DNA from: an uncultured Clostridia bacterium
GTDB taxonomy: Bacteria; Bacillota; Clostridia; Oscillospirales; Ruminococcaceae
DNA length: 45,317 nucleotides
Assembly: GCA_947624375.1 (NCBI GenBank)
Contig: CANQKD010000016.1
Location: forward strand, 1-45,317
Direction of reading: 5' to 3'
Position numbers and translations under genes: made by a program. This document shows, one piece after another, positions 32,860-41,107 of this stretch. Under the pieces are notes generated by a model. That model had not been told where the DNA came from. It searched no databases and worked only from the letters and a program-made list of their open reading frames with translations. How positions within the stretch are numbered: the first letter of the stretch is position 1; every line of letters begins with the position of its first letter.

Positions 32860-34176
32860 ATGACCAAACGCAAAAAGAGAATTATAATAATAACGGCTGT
32901 AACGCTTTGCATTGTAGCTGTAATAGTTGCTGCTGTTTCTTTGTATGTACACTTCAGCCACAAAAAAGTTGCCATCAATGGTGTGCCATATAAAGAGATA
33001 ATGGAAAACACCACAATTCCGACCAAACAGTATGACAATCTTGACCTTTCAAAAGCTGTTATCAATGTTCCCAAAGCAGATAAGCTTTACAGTTATTACA
33101 AACTCGGTGAAGCTAAAGATATATACACACCTGATGAGGCGGCACATCTTTGCAAAGTTATGTTTATGCAGCTGTTCGGCTATACAGAAAGTGACGGGAT
33201 CACTTTCTGTAACATTGACGGCAAACCTCAGACAAACGAGCAGGCTTGGGATCCTACATTTCACGATTGCTCGTTTTATATCACTTACCCTGAAGCATCA
33301 GTAGGCTGGGGATTTGCCAATGTAGGTTTAGAGGGCACTTTAATGTTCAGTCAATGCACTGATTACGGTGTAGACTCAAACTCCGAACTTGTTGAAAGTA
33401 TAAATATAGGTTGCGGCGAACAAATGTCAGATAAGTCTTACAAGCTGCGCGGCGGAGAATACAAAATGGCAGATGCGGTTGAATTCGGAAGCAAGGCTTT
33501 GGATTCTGTAAAAGAATATCTTCCCGATGCCGATTTGCAGCCGGCAAGACTTAATGTATTCAAAAGTGTAAGATATGACTTTGTCGATAAAGACTATGTT
33601 CCGGTAGAAGAATACTATGAATATCAGATAGAATATGAATTTGTGCTTGACGGCATACCCGTGAGCGATTCATATCCTGCACAGATCGATTCCGCTGAAA
33701 CGCTGTTTATGGTGGGTGTAAACAAGGTCGATCTGGTGATAGATACACCGGACAAGGTATCAGGACTTACATATGTAGGACCATTCATGCTGCCTGATAA
33801 AGAAAGCGAACCTCTTGAAGATAATTATCTTACACTTGAAAGCGCCTGCGATCTGCTGAGCAACTACCTTGCGCCGCAGTATATGCAGCATATTGACGAA
33901 ATAACGATAAAATATGTTACAGCGTGGGATAATACAAAACACTACGGTGATGACGAAAAGCGCAGTTCAAGCCCCTGCTGGTGCTTTATAACCGACCAAG
34001 GATATTCCACACAAAGCAGTTGCGACTACCCGTGCGAAAAGCAGCTTCTTGTTGATATGCAGACCGGCGATATTTTTGCATACGTTGGTGACAGGTACGA
34101 ATCGACCCTGAGCCACGAGAACGACAAAAACGTTCTACAGCAGCAGCTTGATGAATGGGACGCGCAGGGCGATTGA
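32860..34176 (+). CDS. Hypothetical secreted or membrane-anchored protein, 438 aa
   Basis: An N-terminal basic patch (TKRKKR) and one hydrophobic helix (about 8-33) form a signal anchor. The rest is predicted to lie outside the cell and contains several Cys (a CW C-type pair near SSSPCWCFITDQGYS). I chose the ATG at 32860, with GGAAGGCGG 6 to 9 bases upstream, over an ATG 18 bases earlier that lacks a site. The mix of anchor and repeated beta-like segments (DYVPVEEYYEYQIEYEFVL) recalls two-component accessory proteins such as YycI, but I cannot make that assignment. Its 3' end overlaps the following broken ATPase frame. Confidence 0.68.
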   Translation: MTKRKKRIIIITAVTLCIVAVIVAAVSLYVHFSHKKVAINGVPYKEIMENTTIPTKQYDNLDLSKAVINVPKADKLYSYYKLGEAKDIYTPDEAAHLCKVMFMQLFGYTESDGITFCNIDGKPQTNEQAWDPTFHDCSFYITYPEASVGWGFANVGLEGTLMFSQCTDYGVDSNSELVESINIGCGEQMSDKSYKLRGGEYKMADAVEFGSKALDSVKEYLPDADLQPARLNVFKSVRYDFVDKDYVPVEEYYEYQIEYEFVLDGIPVSDSYPAQIDSAETLFMVGVNKVDLVIDTPDKVSGLTYVGPFMLPDKESEPLEDNYLTLESACDLLSNYLAPQYMQHIDEITIKYVTAWDNTKHYGDDEKRSSSPCWCFITDQGYSTQSSCDYPCEKQLLVDMQTGDIFAYVGDRYESTLSHENDKNVLQQQLDEWDAQGD

Positions 34177-35071
34177 CGACAAGACCGTTGTCGCGACCGC
34201 TTTGAAATTTGCGCCGCAGCAGCTTTATTGCCTGCTCACCTATCTCAAAAGCGCAGCATCGCTTTCTGCCTCTTCCACAAAAACAAGAACAGACGAAAAC
34301 GGTGAAACGGTGTATATCGCTCAGGCGATCAAAGCAGTTGATGCTGCCGTTTCCTATGCGTTTAACAGTCCCCTTATTGAGCATGAGCATCTAAGCACGG
34401 AAATTATAGCCGTTTATGAGGAAGCGCAAAAATATCTGCCGGATACTGCACATTCAATGTTTGCGGCTTCTGCGATGTATGCGCTTTTCAATACACCGTC
34501 TATTCCCGACTATGGCATTGAGGATCTTGCAGTTGTTATAGAGGACTATGACCTACAGCAGTACCCTGCGCTGCTTCCACTGATAAACGACCTTGTTTCC
34601 TTCCGCGAAAGCACAGGCTATGGCATGGATTCATTTGCAGGATATAAAACGGATACATCAATATTACAGAAAGCAGTATCAGATGCAGTTGAATGCAGAA
34701 ACGCTGTTGAAGAACGCATTAGATCTTCGGAACAGTATGTACAGCTAAGGCAGACAAGAGAAATGCTGTTTTCCGATGCAAATGGCTATATCCGCAAATG
34801 TTTGGATATAGCAGCAGAAAACCGCACATCTGAATGTGATACGATTATTAAAACAATGCAGAAGCTGTTTATCCGCACCGGTCACATCGTTTCATCGGAA
34901 AACATTGATAAAAATAAAATCAAAGCCTACATTGACAAAACTTACAAGCAAGCAAGTGATGTTATTGTTGACAACGGCTGTCAGCCTTCAAAACAGTTCA
35001 AAATACTGGTCGGAAAACGTGCTAACAACCTGTTCACAGTTACGCTGCGCACAATAGGCTTGCGCTGCTAA
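34148..35071 (+). pseudogene. N-terminal part of a frameshifted ATPase-associated protein
   Basis: A soluble, largely helical 300-residue reading frame, well formed from about 34177 (DDKTVVATALKFAPQQLYCL) to about 35060. It lacks a proper start. The first candidates are TTG 34148 and ATG 34151, both inside the preceding gene and without a ribosome site. It stops at 35069-35071 while the next frame stays open upstream of its first ATG back to 35058. A one-base shift near 35040-35070 would join the two into a product of about 1,200 residues. I see no motif in this part. It may be the sensor region of the ATPase. Confidence 0.6.
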
Positions 35072-35234
35072 ACAGATCTCATCTGTCGATAACGAATATG
35101 CAAAGACTCAGTATGATAAGATCTCTTCACGTGTTATTTCTAAGCTTAACGAACTGATAGCATCTTGCAATTCAGAAACCGAGAAAAACAGCTTTGATTG
35201 GGGCAGCGAGAGCATACGCATAGCCGCCGGAGAA

Positions 35235-37811
35235 ATGCTGGCTAAGATGAACGGTACATACAGCAACAGATCAAGATATTATTTCTTCATAGACTTCCTA
35301 AGAGGAGAAGATGTGCTGTTGAATGACAGCTATCCGCCCGAAATTCAGTCTACATTCTGCGGTGTGCCGAAATTCAATATTCTTTCACGAATCGAAAGAC
35401 ACGCTTTGCAGGAACACCCGCAGCTTCCCGAGCGTTTTACAGAGATACTCAGCAATGATGAGTCTAAGCATAATTTCCGTACTGCACGTCTTATCATAGC
35501 ATACGGAGAGGATATGGCAGTTACAGAGATCACCGGGCATAAAAATATAGCGCAGTATAACGATTGCCTGAAGCAGGCACGTCAGCGCTTTGAGACCAAG
35601 AACCAAGACTTCTTTGCTCAGCTTGAACTCGACGAAAGCTACGGCACTATCTCCAATATCAATGGGAAAAAAGATAAGATCTGGGCGATCGCTGACAGTT
35701 GGTACCGCATAAGCAAAATAACCGGAGATTACGGTTTCTATGTCAGACTTATTGAAGCTTTAAGAAATGATATATCCGTCAAGGCTGATAAGAAGGCTGA
35801 ACAGCTTATACACCAGCTTGAAGAACTTGCAAGCAATCCCAAATATAATTTCGGTGTGTTCAGTAAAGAAATGATCATGAAACTGATACTTGATCATAAT
35901 TTCACCGCGGCTGAATACATTATGGGCTGTATCCTCAGAGGAGATGTCGGGGCTATTTTTGATTATTCAAACGAGCCTTTCGGATACTTTAATGATTTTA
36001 TAAATGAATATGCGACCAACTCACGTGCTGTTCGCGGCGCAGGACGCATCATTACAGATGCTATTTCGGATTATGCCGGCAAAAAAGATATTGAAAAGGC
36101 TCTTGTGGTACTTACTAACGCCTATAAGGAAAGCAGAGGCGGCGCCGATCTGCTTAAAAACTGGCTGCCGACAGGAGGCCCTGCAAATACTGAATTGCTG
36201 ACAAATCTCCTGACAAGACTGGGGTTCAAGCCTGTTTCTGTTGAGCCCGATGAAAGCATAGATTTTGAAGCCTACCATGTATTCTGCCGCAAGCAGGTCG
36301 GCAAGGTCAATTACGTTCATCACATTCCCGCATTCGGCTCAAAGAGTGAGACCGAGGGTTTCCGCGTGCTTTGTCTTTATGGAACTTACAACTGTGATGC
36401 ACTCATGGACAAGTTCAGATCGGCAAATTCAACAGCCAGGCACACTCTTGTTCTGCTGGACTTCGCACTGAATATCGAGGAGCGCAGAAGGCTTGCAAGA
36501 AAGATAAAAGAGGAAAAGTCATTCTCTAAAACATTCATCGTTCCTGACCGTGTTATCCTGTTCTATCTGGCAAAGCATTATGCCGAGAACACCGTTTTAA
36601 CAAGGTTTCTTGCCGTTACGCTCCCGTTTGCATACTATCAGCCGTTCGCTGAATCATCTACTCAGGATATGCCGCGCGAATTGTTCACAGGCAGAGAAGC
36701 AGAGCTTACGTCTATCGAATCGCCCGACGGAGCAAATATCGTTTACGGCGGCAGACAGCTCGGAAAGAGTGCACTGCTTAAAATGGCAAAGAACAACATA
36801 GACAGAAATTCAAACGGCGACAGAGCTGTGTGTGTCGACATCAAGAAAAGGACTGCGGCTGATTCATTAAAAGTAGTTTGTGACAAACTTGTCCTTGAAG
36901 GTATACTTGATGAATCATGTGTATGCGAAACATGGAGCGACCTTGCAGGCAATATACAGAAACGTCTTATGAGTGATGATCCGTCAAAGCGTATCAATTA
37001 CTTCCTTCTTATGCTTGATGAAGCTGATACTTTTATAGCAACAAGTGAAGATACCGATGATCAGCCTATCGCAGCATTTAAAAATCTGCCCTCCGACAGA
37101 TTCAAACTCGTTATGGCAGGTCTGCATGATGTAATACGTTACAATCGAAGATCAATGCACGGCAATTCAAGCCTTATTCATCTCAAGCCTCTCACAATAA
37201 GGCAGTTTTGCCGCGAAGAAGCAACAAAGCTGTTGACAAGCATTCCGGCTTACCTCGGTTTCAGATTCAATCAGAAGATCATTGACAGCATTCTGGCTTC
37301 TACCTATAATTATCCCGGTCTGATACAGTTCTATTGTCAGAAACTGCTTGAAGCTATGAAAAACGATGATTACGCTGGGTACAATGAATCTTCCACACCT
37401 ACCTATGAAGTTACAGAGAGCCATTACAAAAAGGTTCTTTCAGACAGGGATTTCACCGCACTTGTAGATCAGAAGTTTGAAGCTACTCTGTTCACAGAAG
37501 AAGAAGGACACAGCAATTATCATATTATTGCGCTTATAATAGCGTATCTGTACTGCATAGAGCCAAACGATAAAGGATACACCGAAGACGATCTCCTGAA
37601 AGTAGCTGAAGAATACAACATAAACCGTGTTACTTCTCTGAAACCCGAACAGCTGTCCGAGATACTCAACGAAATGTGCGACCTGAATGTTATCACCGTA
37701 ATGGAAGGATACTACCGCTTTGCAACAGACGGTTTCCGCAAGTACCTCGGCAATCAGGATATGATCGAAAAGAGCATGAGTGGATATTTCGAGGAGGCTG
37801 TAACAATATGA
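35235..37811 (+). CDS. AAA/STAND-like ATPase, C-terminal part of a frameshifted gene
   Basis: 858 residues from the first ATG, but the frame is open from 35058 and the ATG has only a GGAG two bases away, so it is probably an internal part. The nucleotide-binding module starts with LFTGREAEL (about 481-489), followed by Walker A GGRQLGKSALL (about 505-515) and Walker B YFLLMLDEADTF (about 588-599). A winged-helix-like C-terminus follows, with LSEILNEMCDLNVITVMEG and YYRFATDGFRKYLG. This order resembles STAND/AAA_16 regulators that couple sensing to an effector. The stop overlaps the next ATG (ATGA), so the two proteins are partners. Confidence 0.72.
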   Translation: MLAKMNGTYSNRSRYYFFIDFLRGEDVLLNDSYPPEIQSTFCGVPKFNILSRIERHALQEHPQLPERFTEILSNDESKHNFRTARLIIAYGEDMAVTEITGHKNIAQYNDCLKQARQRFETKNQDFFAQLELDESYGTISNINGKKDKIWAIADSWYRISKITGDYGFYVRLIEALRNDISVKADKKAEQLIHQLEELASNPKYNFGVFSKEMIMKLILDHNFTAAEYIMGCILRGDVGAIFDYSNEPFGYFNDFINEYATNSRAVRGAGRIITDAISDYAGKKDIEKALVVLTNAYKESRGGADLLKNWLPTGGPANTELLTNLLTRLGFKPVSVEPDESIDFEAYHVFCRKQVGKVNYVHHIPAFGSKSETEGFRVLCLYGTYNCDALMDKFRSANSTARHTLVLLDFALNIEERRRLARKIKEEKSFSKTFIVPDRVILFYLAKHYAENTVLTRFLAVTLPFAYYQPFAESSTQDMPRELFTGREAELTSIESPDGANIVYGGRQLGKSALLKMAKNNIDRNSNGDRAVCVDIKKRTAADSLKVVCDKLVLEGILDESCVCETWSDLAGNIQKRLMSDDPSKRINYFLLMLDEADTFIATSEDTDDQPIAAFKNLPSDRFKLVMAGLHDVIRYNRRSMHGNSSLIHLKPLTIRQFCREEATKLLTSIPAYLGFRFNQKIIDSILASTYNYPGLIQFYCQKLLEAMKNDDYAGYNESSTPTYEVTESHYKKVLSDRDFTALVDQKFEATLFTEEEGHSNYHIIALIIAYLYCIEPNDKGYTEDDLLKVAEEYNINRVTSLKPEQLSEILNEMCDLNVITVMEGYYRFATDGFRKYLGNQDMIEKSMSGYFEEAVTI

Positions 37812-38866
37812 CAGGGAAACTCTGGTGGCAAAGGCTTGTAAACTCCGCGAGATTTCTCGATGATCTGAAAGATACACTGGCTGATGACAAGTCTGTATTG
37901 CTTTTATTCAACACAGATATTCCGTGGCAGGATATTATGACACAAACGCTTGAACAAAAACTCGCAAATTCCAACGATAACAGAACATTTGATGTGCTTG
38001 ATGTTTCAACGCAGACCTCTCCCGGCACATACCTCATGGAACATTATTGCAGTAAAGATGAGCAAAACAAATATTGGCCGACTACACACGGCAGTCCCGA
38101 AAAATTTCTTGCACAGAATAAGGTAACTTTGCTGAACAGACGTTACGTTTGTCTTACGGGCATAAAGCGGGCAGACGCTTCTAAATGGGCAGCTTGCGTT
38201 TCAGAGTACCTTGAAAACTGTGACGATGTGCATGAGCGCGGTGTGTTCATAATTATCTTAGAGGGCGTGAATGTTCCTGCTTCAAAGTATCTTTCAGCGT
38301 TCAGATATGATGATTATGTAACGGACTACGACTGTATGATGCTTTGTCTGACATTGGTTTCTGACCTTAAATGCAGCAGAGCTGAAAAGATGTACCTATG
38401 CGAAGTTGCAAGCAATATAGCACACAATAATGTGGAGCTTGCAGCAATGCTCGCATCAAGAAAAACAGATCTGATAAATGATCCCTATAAAGTTTCAGCA
38501 GAAATCTTTGAAGAAAACGAGATAAAGGTCACTGATCTTAAAGAACGGGTGCGTATGGCCGTATGGTAAGCCCAGATCAAACTTGTTTTTCCAAGGATAG
38601 AGAATTTCCGGGCAGAACTTATCAGAAAGTATGAGATCAAGCTGTCACGATATCTGCCTATAAAAAGCTCAAACAATGATATTGTCGAAAAGCCCTCGGA
38701 TCTGGAGATCGGGCAGCTGTATTTTATCTGCAAAGAAAATAGTTCTCAAAAAATCACTGACCGGTCAGAGTATGAAATGCTGAAGAAAATGCGGGAAGTG
38801 AGAAACACACTGGCACATTGGGAAACATTATCATATAAACAGATCAAAGAGATAAACGTATTATAA
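37808..38866 (+). pseudogene. HEPN-domain effector candidate interrupted by an in-frame TAA
   Basis: Frame from ATG 37808 (overlapping the ATPase stop) to TAA 38567-38569 gives 253 residues. The same frame continues at once for 98 codons (38570-38866) with clear protein character: AQIKLVFPRIENF, ELIRKYEIKLSRYLP, MREVRNTLAHWETL. RNTLAH (38801-38818) is the Rx4H motif of HEPN ribonucleases. The junction reads AVW-stop-AQIKLVF; a single G-to-T change of GAA would create this TAA. The N-terminal part (VLLLFNTDIPWQDIM, SPGTYLMEHYC) is unrecognised. I infer an RNase toxin silenced by a nonsense change, though readthrough or a sequencing error is possible. Confidence 0.68.
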
Positions 38867-38871
38867 AACAC

Positions 38872-38899
38872 AAAAGCGGAAGCTCAGAACTTCCGCTTT
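38872..38899 (+). terminator. Terminator after the HEPN-type gene
   Basis: A 10-bp perfect stem AAAGCGGAAG/CTTCCGCTTT with a 7-base loop, then a weak T-rich tail. It starts 6 bases past the outer stop codon, which supports the reading frame ending at 38866. Confidence 0.7.
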
Positions 38900-38961
38900 A
38901 ACTTTATATTTATCGGGTATAAAATTATATATTGTAATTCGGTTCTGATACGCTGCAACAA

Positions 38962-38998
38962 AAACCGCCTTTCCCGCCGCTTTGGCGAGAAAGGTTGT
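38962..38998 (-). terminator. Terminator after the M15 peptidase gene
   Basis: On the minus strand AACCTTTCTCGCC pairs with GGCGGGAAAGGCGGTT around a short loop, followed by TTTTTGTTG. Confidence 0.7.
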
Positions 38999-39002
38999 TT
39001 TC

Positions 39003-39584
39003 TTATAAATTATACTCAAAATGCTGATAGTCTTTCGAGTCTGTCCAGTCGCCGCCCCATGTGAAGCCCTGCGCGGTGAACAGCTTATAGCACAGATCAT
39101 CGCGGTCTATCTTCATCGGGAAGTCTTTCGTGCGGTCGCGATACGGCAGCCCCTGCGGCGGCGAGCACTTCTCTTTGCCGCCTATGTAGGTGATATACGG
39201 ATTGTACAGGGGGTTGATGTCTATCGCCAGCCCCAGCGCGTGGCGCGAGAGTATGTCGGTGTCGGCGATAACGCGGTAGTTGAACGCGGAAGAGTTGTTG
39301 TCAGCCATTGAAAGCACGTCGTCTGCGCCGTAACAGTCTACCAGACGCATTTTTTCTACGGCGTATCTTGCCTCATAGAGACTCGCGAAAATATCGCGCA
39401 GTTTGGTTTCTATCGCCCTGTTTACTATGATCTCGCCCGTGTGTTCTTTGCCGTCTATGCCAAAGTGCGTAAGGGTGATAAAAACAAGCTCATCGGGCGT
39501 TATGTGCGTGTTCTCACGATAAGAAACTCCGTTTATCAGCGCAAATATTTCGCCCTGAACGGGAAAGGTGTTAAACTCAAACAT
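39003..39584 (-). CDS. M15-family (VanY/DacC-like) metallopeptidase
   Basis: 193 residues. The zinc-binding pattern of M15 peptidases is present: SRHALGLAIDINP supplies H115 and D122, and the C-terminal WTDSKDYQHFEYNL supplies H188. GFTWGGDW is the usual substrate-loop motif. Such enzymes cut D-Ala-D-Ala or L-Ala-D-Glu bonds in peptidoglycan stems. There is no signal peptide, which is odd for a wall enzyme; release by lysis, a non-classical route or a phage-endolysin origin are options. The ATG overlaps the rqcP stop by one base (TAATG), with GAGG 8 bases upstream. Confidence 0.9.
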   Translation of the reverse strand: MFEFNTFPVQGEIFALINGVSYRENTHITPDELVFITLTHFGIDGKEHTGEIIVNRAIETKLRDIFASLYEARYAVEKMRLVDCYGADDVLSMADNNSSAFNYRVIADTDILSRHALGLAIDINPLYNPYITYIGGKEKCSPPQGLPYRDRTKDFPMKIDRDDLCYKLFTAQGFTWGGDWTDSKDYQHFEYNL

Positions 39585-39823
39585 TATATTACCTCGTAAT
39601 TGTCGGAGGCATTGTCTTTGGTGGCGTACTCGTTTACGCTGAGCACGCGCACTTTCAGCGGCTTTGCGCCCATGTTTATCTCTATAACATCGCCGACCTT
39701 GACGTCATAAGACGCCCTTGCGACCTTGCCGTTGACCGATATTTTCTGCGCATCGCAGGCTTCATTAGCAACGGTGCGCCGCTTTATTAGCCTTGTTACT
39801 TTAAGATATTTATCCAGTCTCAT
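39584..39823 (-). CDS. rqcP: RqcP (YabO), S4-domain RNA-binding protein
   Basis: A 79-residue S4 domain, MRLDKYLKVTRLIKRRTVAN with VNGKVARASYDVKVGDVIEI. The length and sequence match RqcP of the ribosome-associated quality control pathway, which helps RqcH add alanine tails on stalled 50S subunits. In Bacillus it follows yabN, and here it follows mazG and HU, so synteny supports the call. GGAGAG lies 7 bases before the ATG. It sits just beyond the HU terminator, so readthrough may set its level. Confidence 0.9.
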   Translation of the reverse strand: MRLDKYLKVTRLIKRRTVANEACDAQKISVNGKVARASYDVKVGDVIEINMGAKPLKVRVLSVNEYATKDNASDNYEVI

Positions 39824-39840
39824 AAAATTCTCTCCAGATT

Positions 39841-39872
39841 AAAAAAGAGCCCGATGTAGACCACCGGGCTGC
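39841..39872 (-). terminator. Terminator after the HU gene
   Basis: On the minus strand AGCCCG(G/A)TG...CATCGGGCT forms the stem, followed by CTTTTTT. The run ends about 20 bases before the rqcP ATG. Confidence 0.85.
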
Positions 39873-39889
39873 GTGAAGTTTTGCTTAGA

Positions 39890-40165
39890 TTACTTAGCAA
39901 CTGCCTCTTTGAGAGCGCTGCCGGCTTTGAAAGCAGGAACTTTCTTAGCGGGGATCTTGATAGCTTTCTTGGTGAGAGGATTGATACCCGTCTTAGCCTG
40001 TCTTTCGCGAACCTCGAAAGTACCGAAGCCAACGAGAGTGATCTTGTCGCCGGCTGCGAGAACATCGGTGATAGCCGCTGTTACTGTAGCAAGCGCCTTT
40101 TCAGCGTCCTTCTTTGTGTAGCCGCCCTTTTCAGCAATTGCGTTTACGAATTCTGCCTTTGTCAT
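39890..40165 (-). CDS. hup: HU-family DNA-binding protein
   Basis: A 91-residue histone-like protein that bends and packs DNA as a dimer. Signature stretches are MTKAEFVNAIAEKGGYTKKD, the VGFGTFEVRERQAKTGINP arm with its KKAIKIPAKKVPAFKAG tip, and the C-terminal LKEAVAK. TTGGAGG lies 7 bases before the ATG. It is placed between mazG and rqcP, 35 bases after mazG, a gene order often seen in Clostridia. Confidence 0.97.
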   Translation of the reverse strand: MTKAEFVNAIAEKGGYTKKDAEKALATVTAAITDVLAAGDKITLVGFGTFEVRERQAKTGINPLTKKAIKIPAKKVPAFKAGSALKEAVAK

Positions 40166-40200
40166 TTTAATACCTCCAATAATAATACGGATCTCTCCGT

Positions 40201-40986
40201 TTAATTTTTTTTAGCCTTATCCCAACAGAGATCAAGCTCATCTATGCTCAGGGACTTCATGTCAGCCCCGTTTTGCCTTACCATTTCTTCTACCTTTGCA
40301 AACCGTTTTACGAATTTGTCGGTAGCCGCGGTCAGCGTTTCTTCGGCATCAAAGCCGCATTTGCGTATTACGTTTACGCAAGCAAACAGCACATCGCCGA
40401 GCTCTTCTTCTATGTTGCCGCCGCTCTTTTCTGCCTCGCGCGCTTCGTCTACTTCACTTTGCAAGGAAGAAAACGCATCTTCAACGGTAGGGTGATCCAT
40501 GCCTGCCCTGCCTGCGCGTTTACCTATCTTCTGCGCCCTCATAAGAGCGGGAAAGACCCTCGGCACGGCATTGAGCGTATCTGTATACGACTGCTCTTTT
40601 GTTTCTTTCTTGATCTTATCCCAGTTTTCTAAAACTTCGTCGGCGGTATCGAGTTTGAGCTCACCAAAAACGTGCGGATGCCGCGTTATCAGCTTTTTGC
40701 ACACCTCGTCTGCCACTTCGTCAAGATCAAAATTGCCTGCATCTTCTTCAATATCGCTGTGGAACACCACCTGCAAAAGCACATCGCCCAGTTCTTCGCG
40801 AAGCATAGGCACACTCTCGCAGTCGATAGCCTCAGCCACTTCGTAAGCTTCTTCTATCATGTCTTTCCGCAGAGTCTTGTGTGTCTGCACCTTATCCCAC
40901 GGACAGCCGTTTTCGCTGCGCAGCGCCTTGACTATCAGCCGCAGGTCGCTTACGTCATATTTGTCTTTGAAAACAAAACCGTCCAT
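40201..40986 (-). CDS. mazG: MazG nucleoside triphosphate pyrophosphohydrolase
   Basis: 261 residues with two MazG repeats. The first carries CPWDKVQTHKTLRKDMIEEA with the EExxE...ExxD metal ligands (EEAYE, EELGD), and the second repeats EELGDVLF. The C-terminal GMDHPTVEDAFSSLQSEVDE and LCWDKAKK are typical. It hydrolyses canonical and damaged NTPs to NMP plus pyrophosphate. The N-terminal tetrapyrrole methylase part found in Bacillus YabN is missing, as in E. coli MazG. Ribosome site GAGG. A promoter lies at 41079-41107, leaving a leader of about 85 bases. Confidence 0.94.
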   Translation of the reverse strand: MDGFVFKDKYDVSDLRLIVKALRSENGCPWDKVQTHKTLRKDMIEEAYEVAEAIDCESVPMLREELGDVLLQVVFHSDIEEDAGNFDLDEVADEVCKKLITRHPHVFGELKLDTADEVLENWDKIKKETKEQSYTDTLNAVPRVFPALMRAQKIGKRAGRAGMDHPTVEDAFSSLQSEVDEAREAEKSGGNIEEELGDVLFACVNVIRKCGFDAEETLTAATDKFVKRFAKVEEMVRQNGADMKSLSIDELDLCWDKAKKN

Positions 40987-41078
40987 AAAGAATCCTCAAA
41001 CACTATAAAATCACGCTGCTTTCAGCCTGTAGACCGCACCTCACCAAGCCTTTTCCAGGGCGATAAGGCACATATAAT

Positions 41079-41107
41079 ATAATAACTCAATTTTTCTGAA
41101 ATTTCAA
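41079..41107 (-). promoter_or_regulatory. Promoter of mazG-hup-rqcP
   Basis: On the minus strand TTGAAA (41102-41107), 17 bases, TATTAT (41079-41084). It overlaps the end of the upstream flippase gene. Confidence 0.55.
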
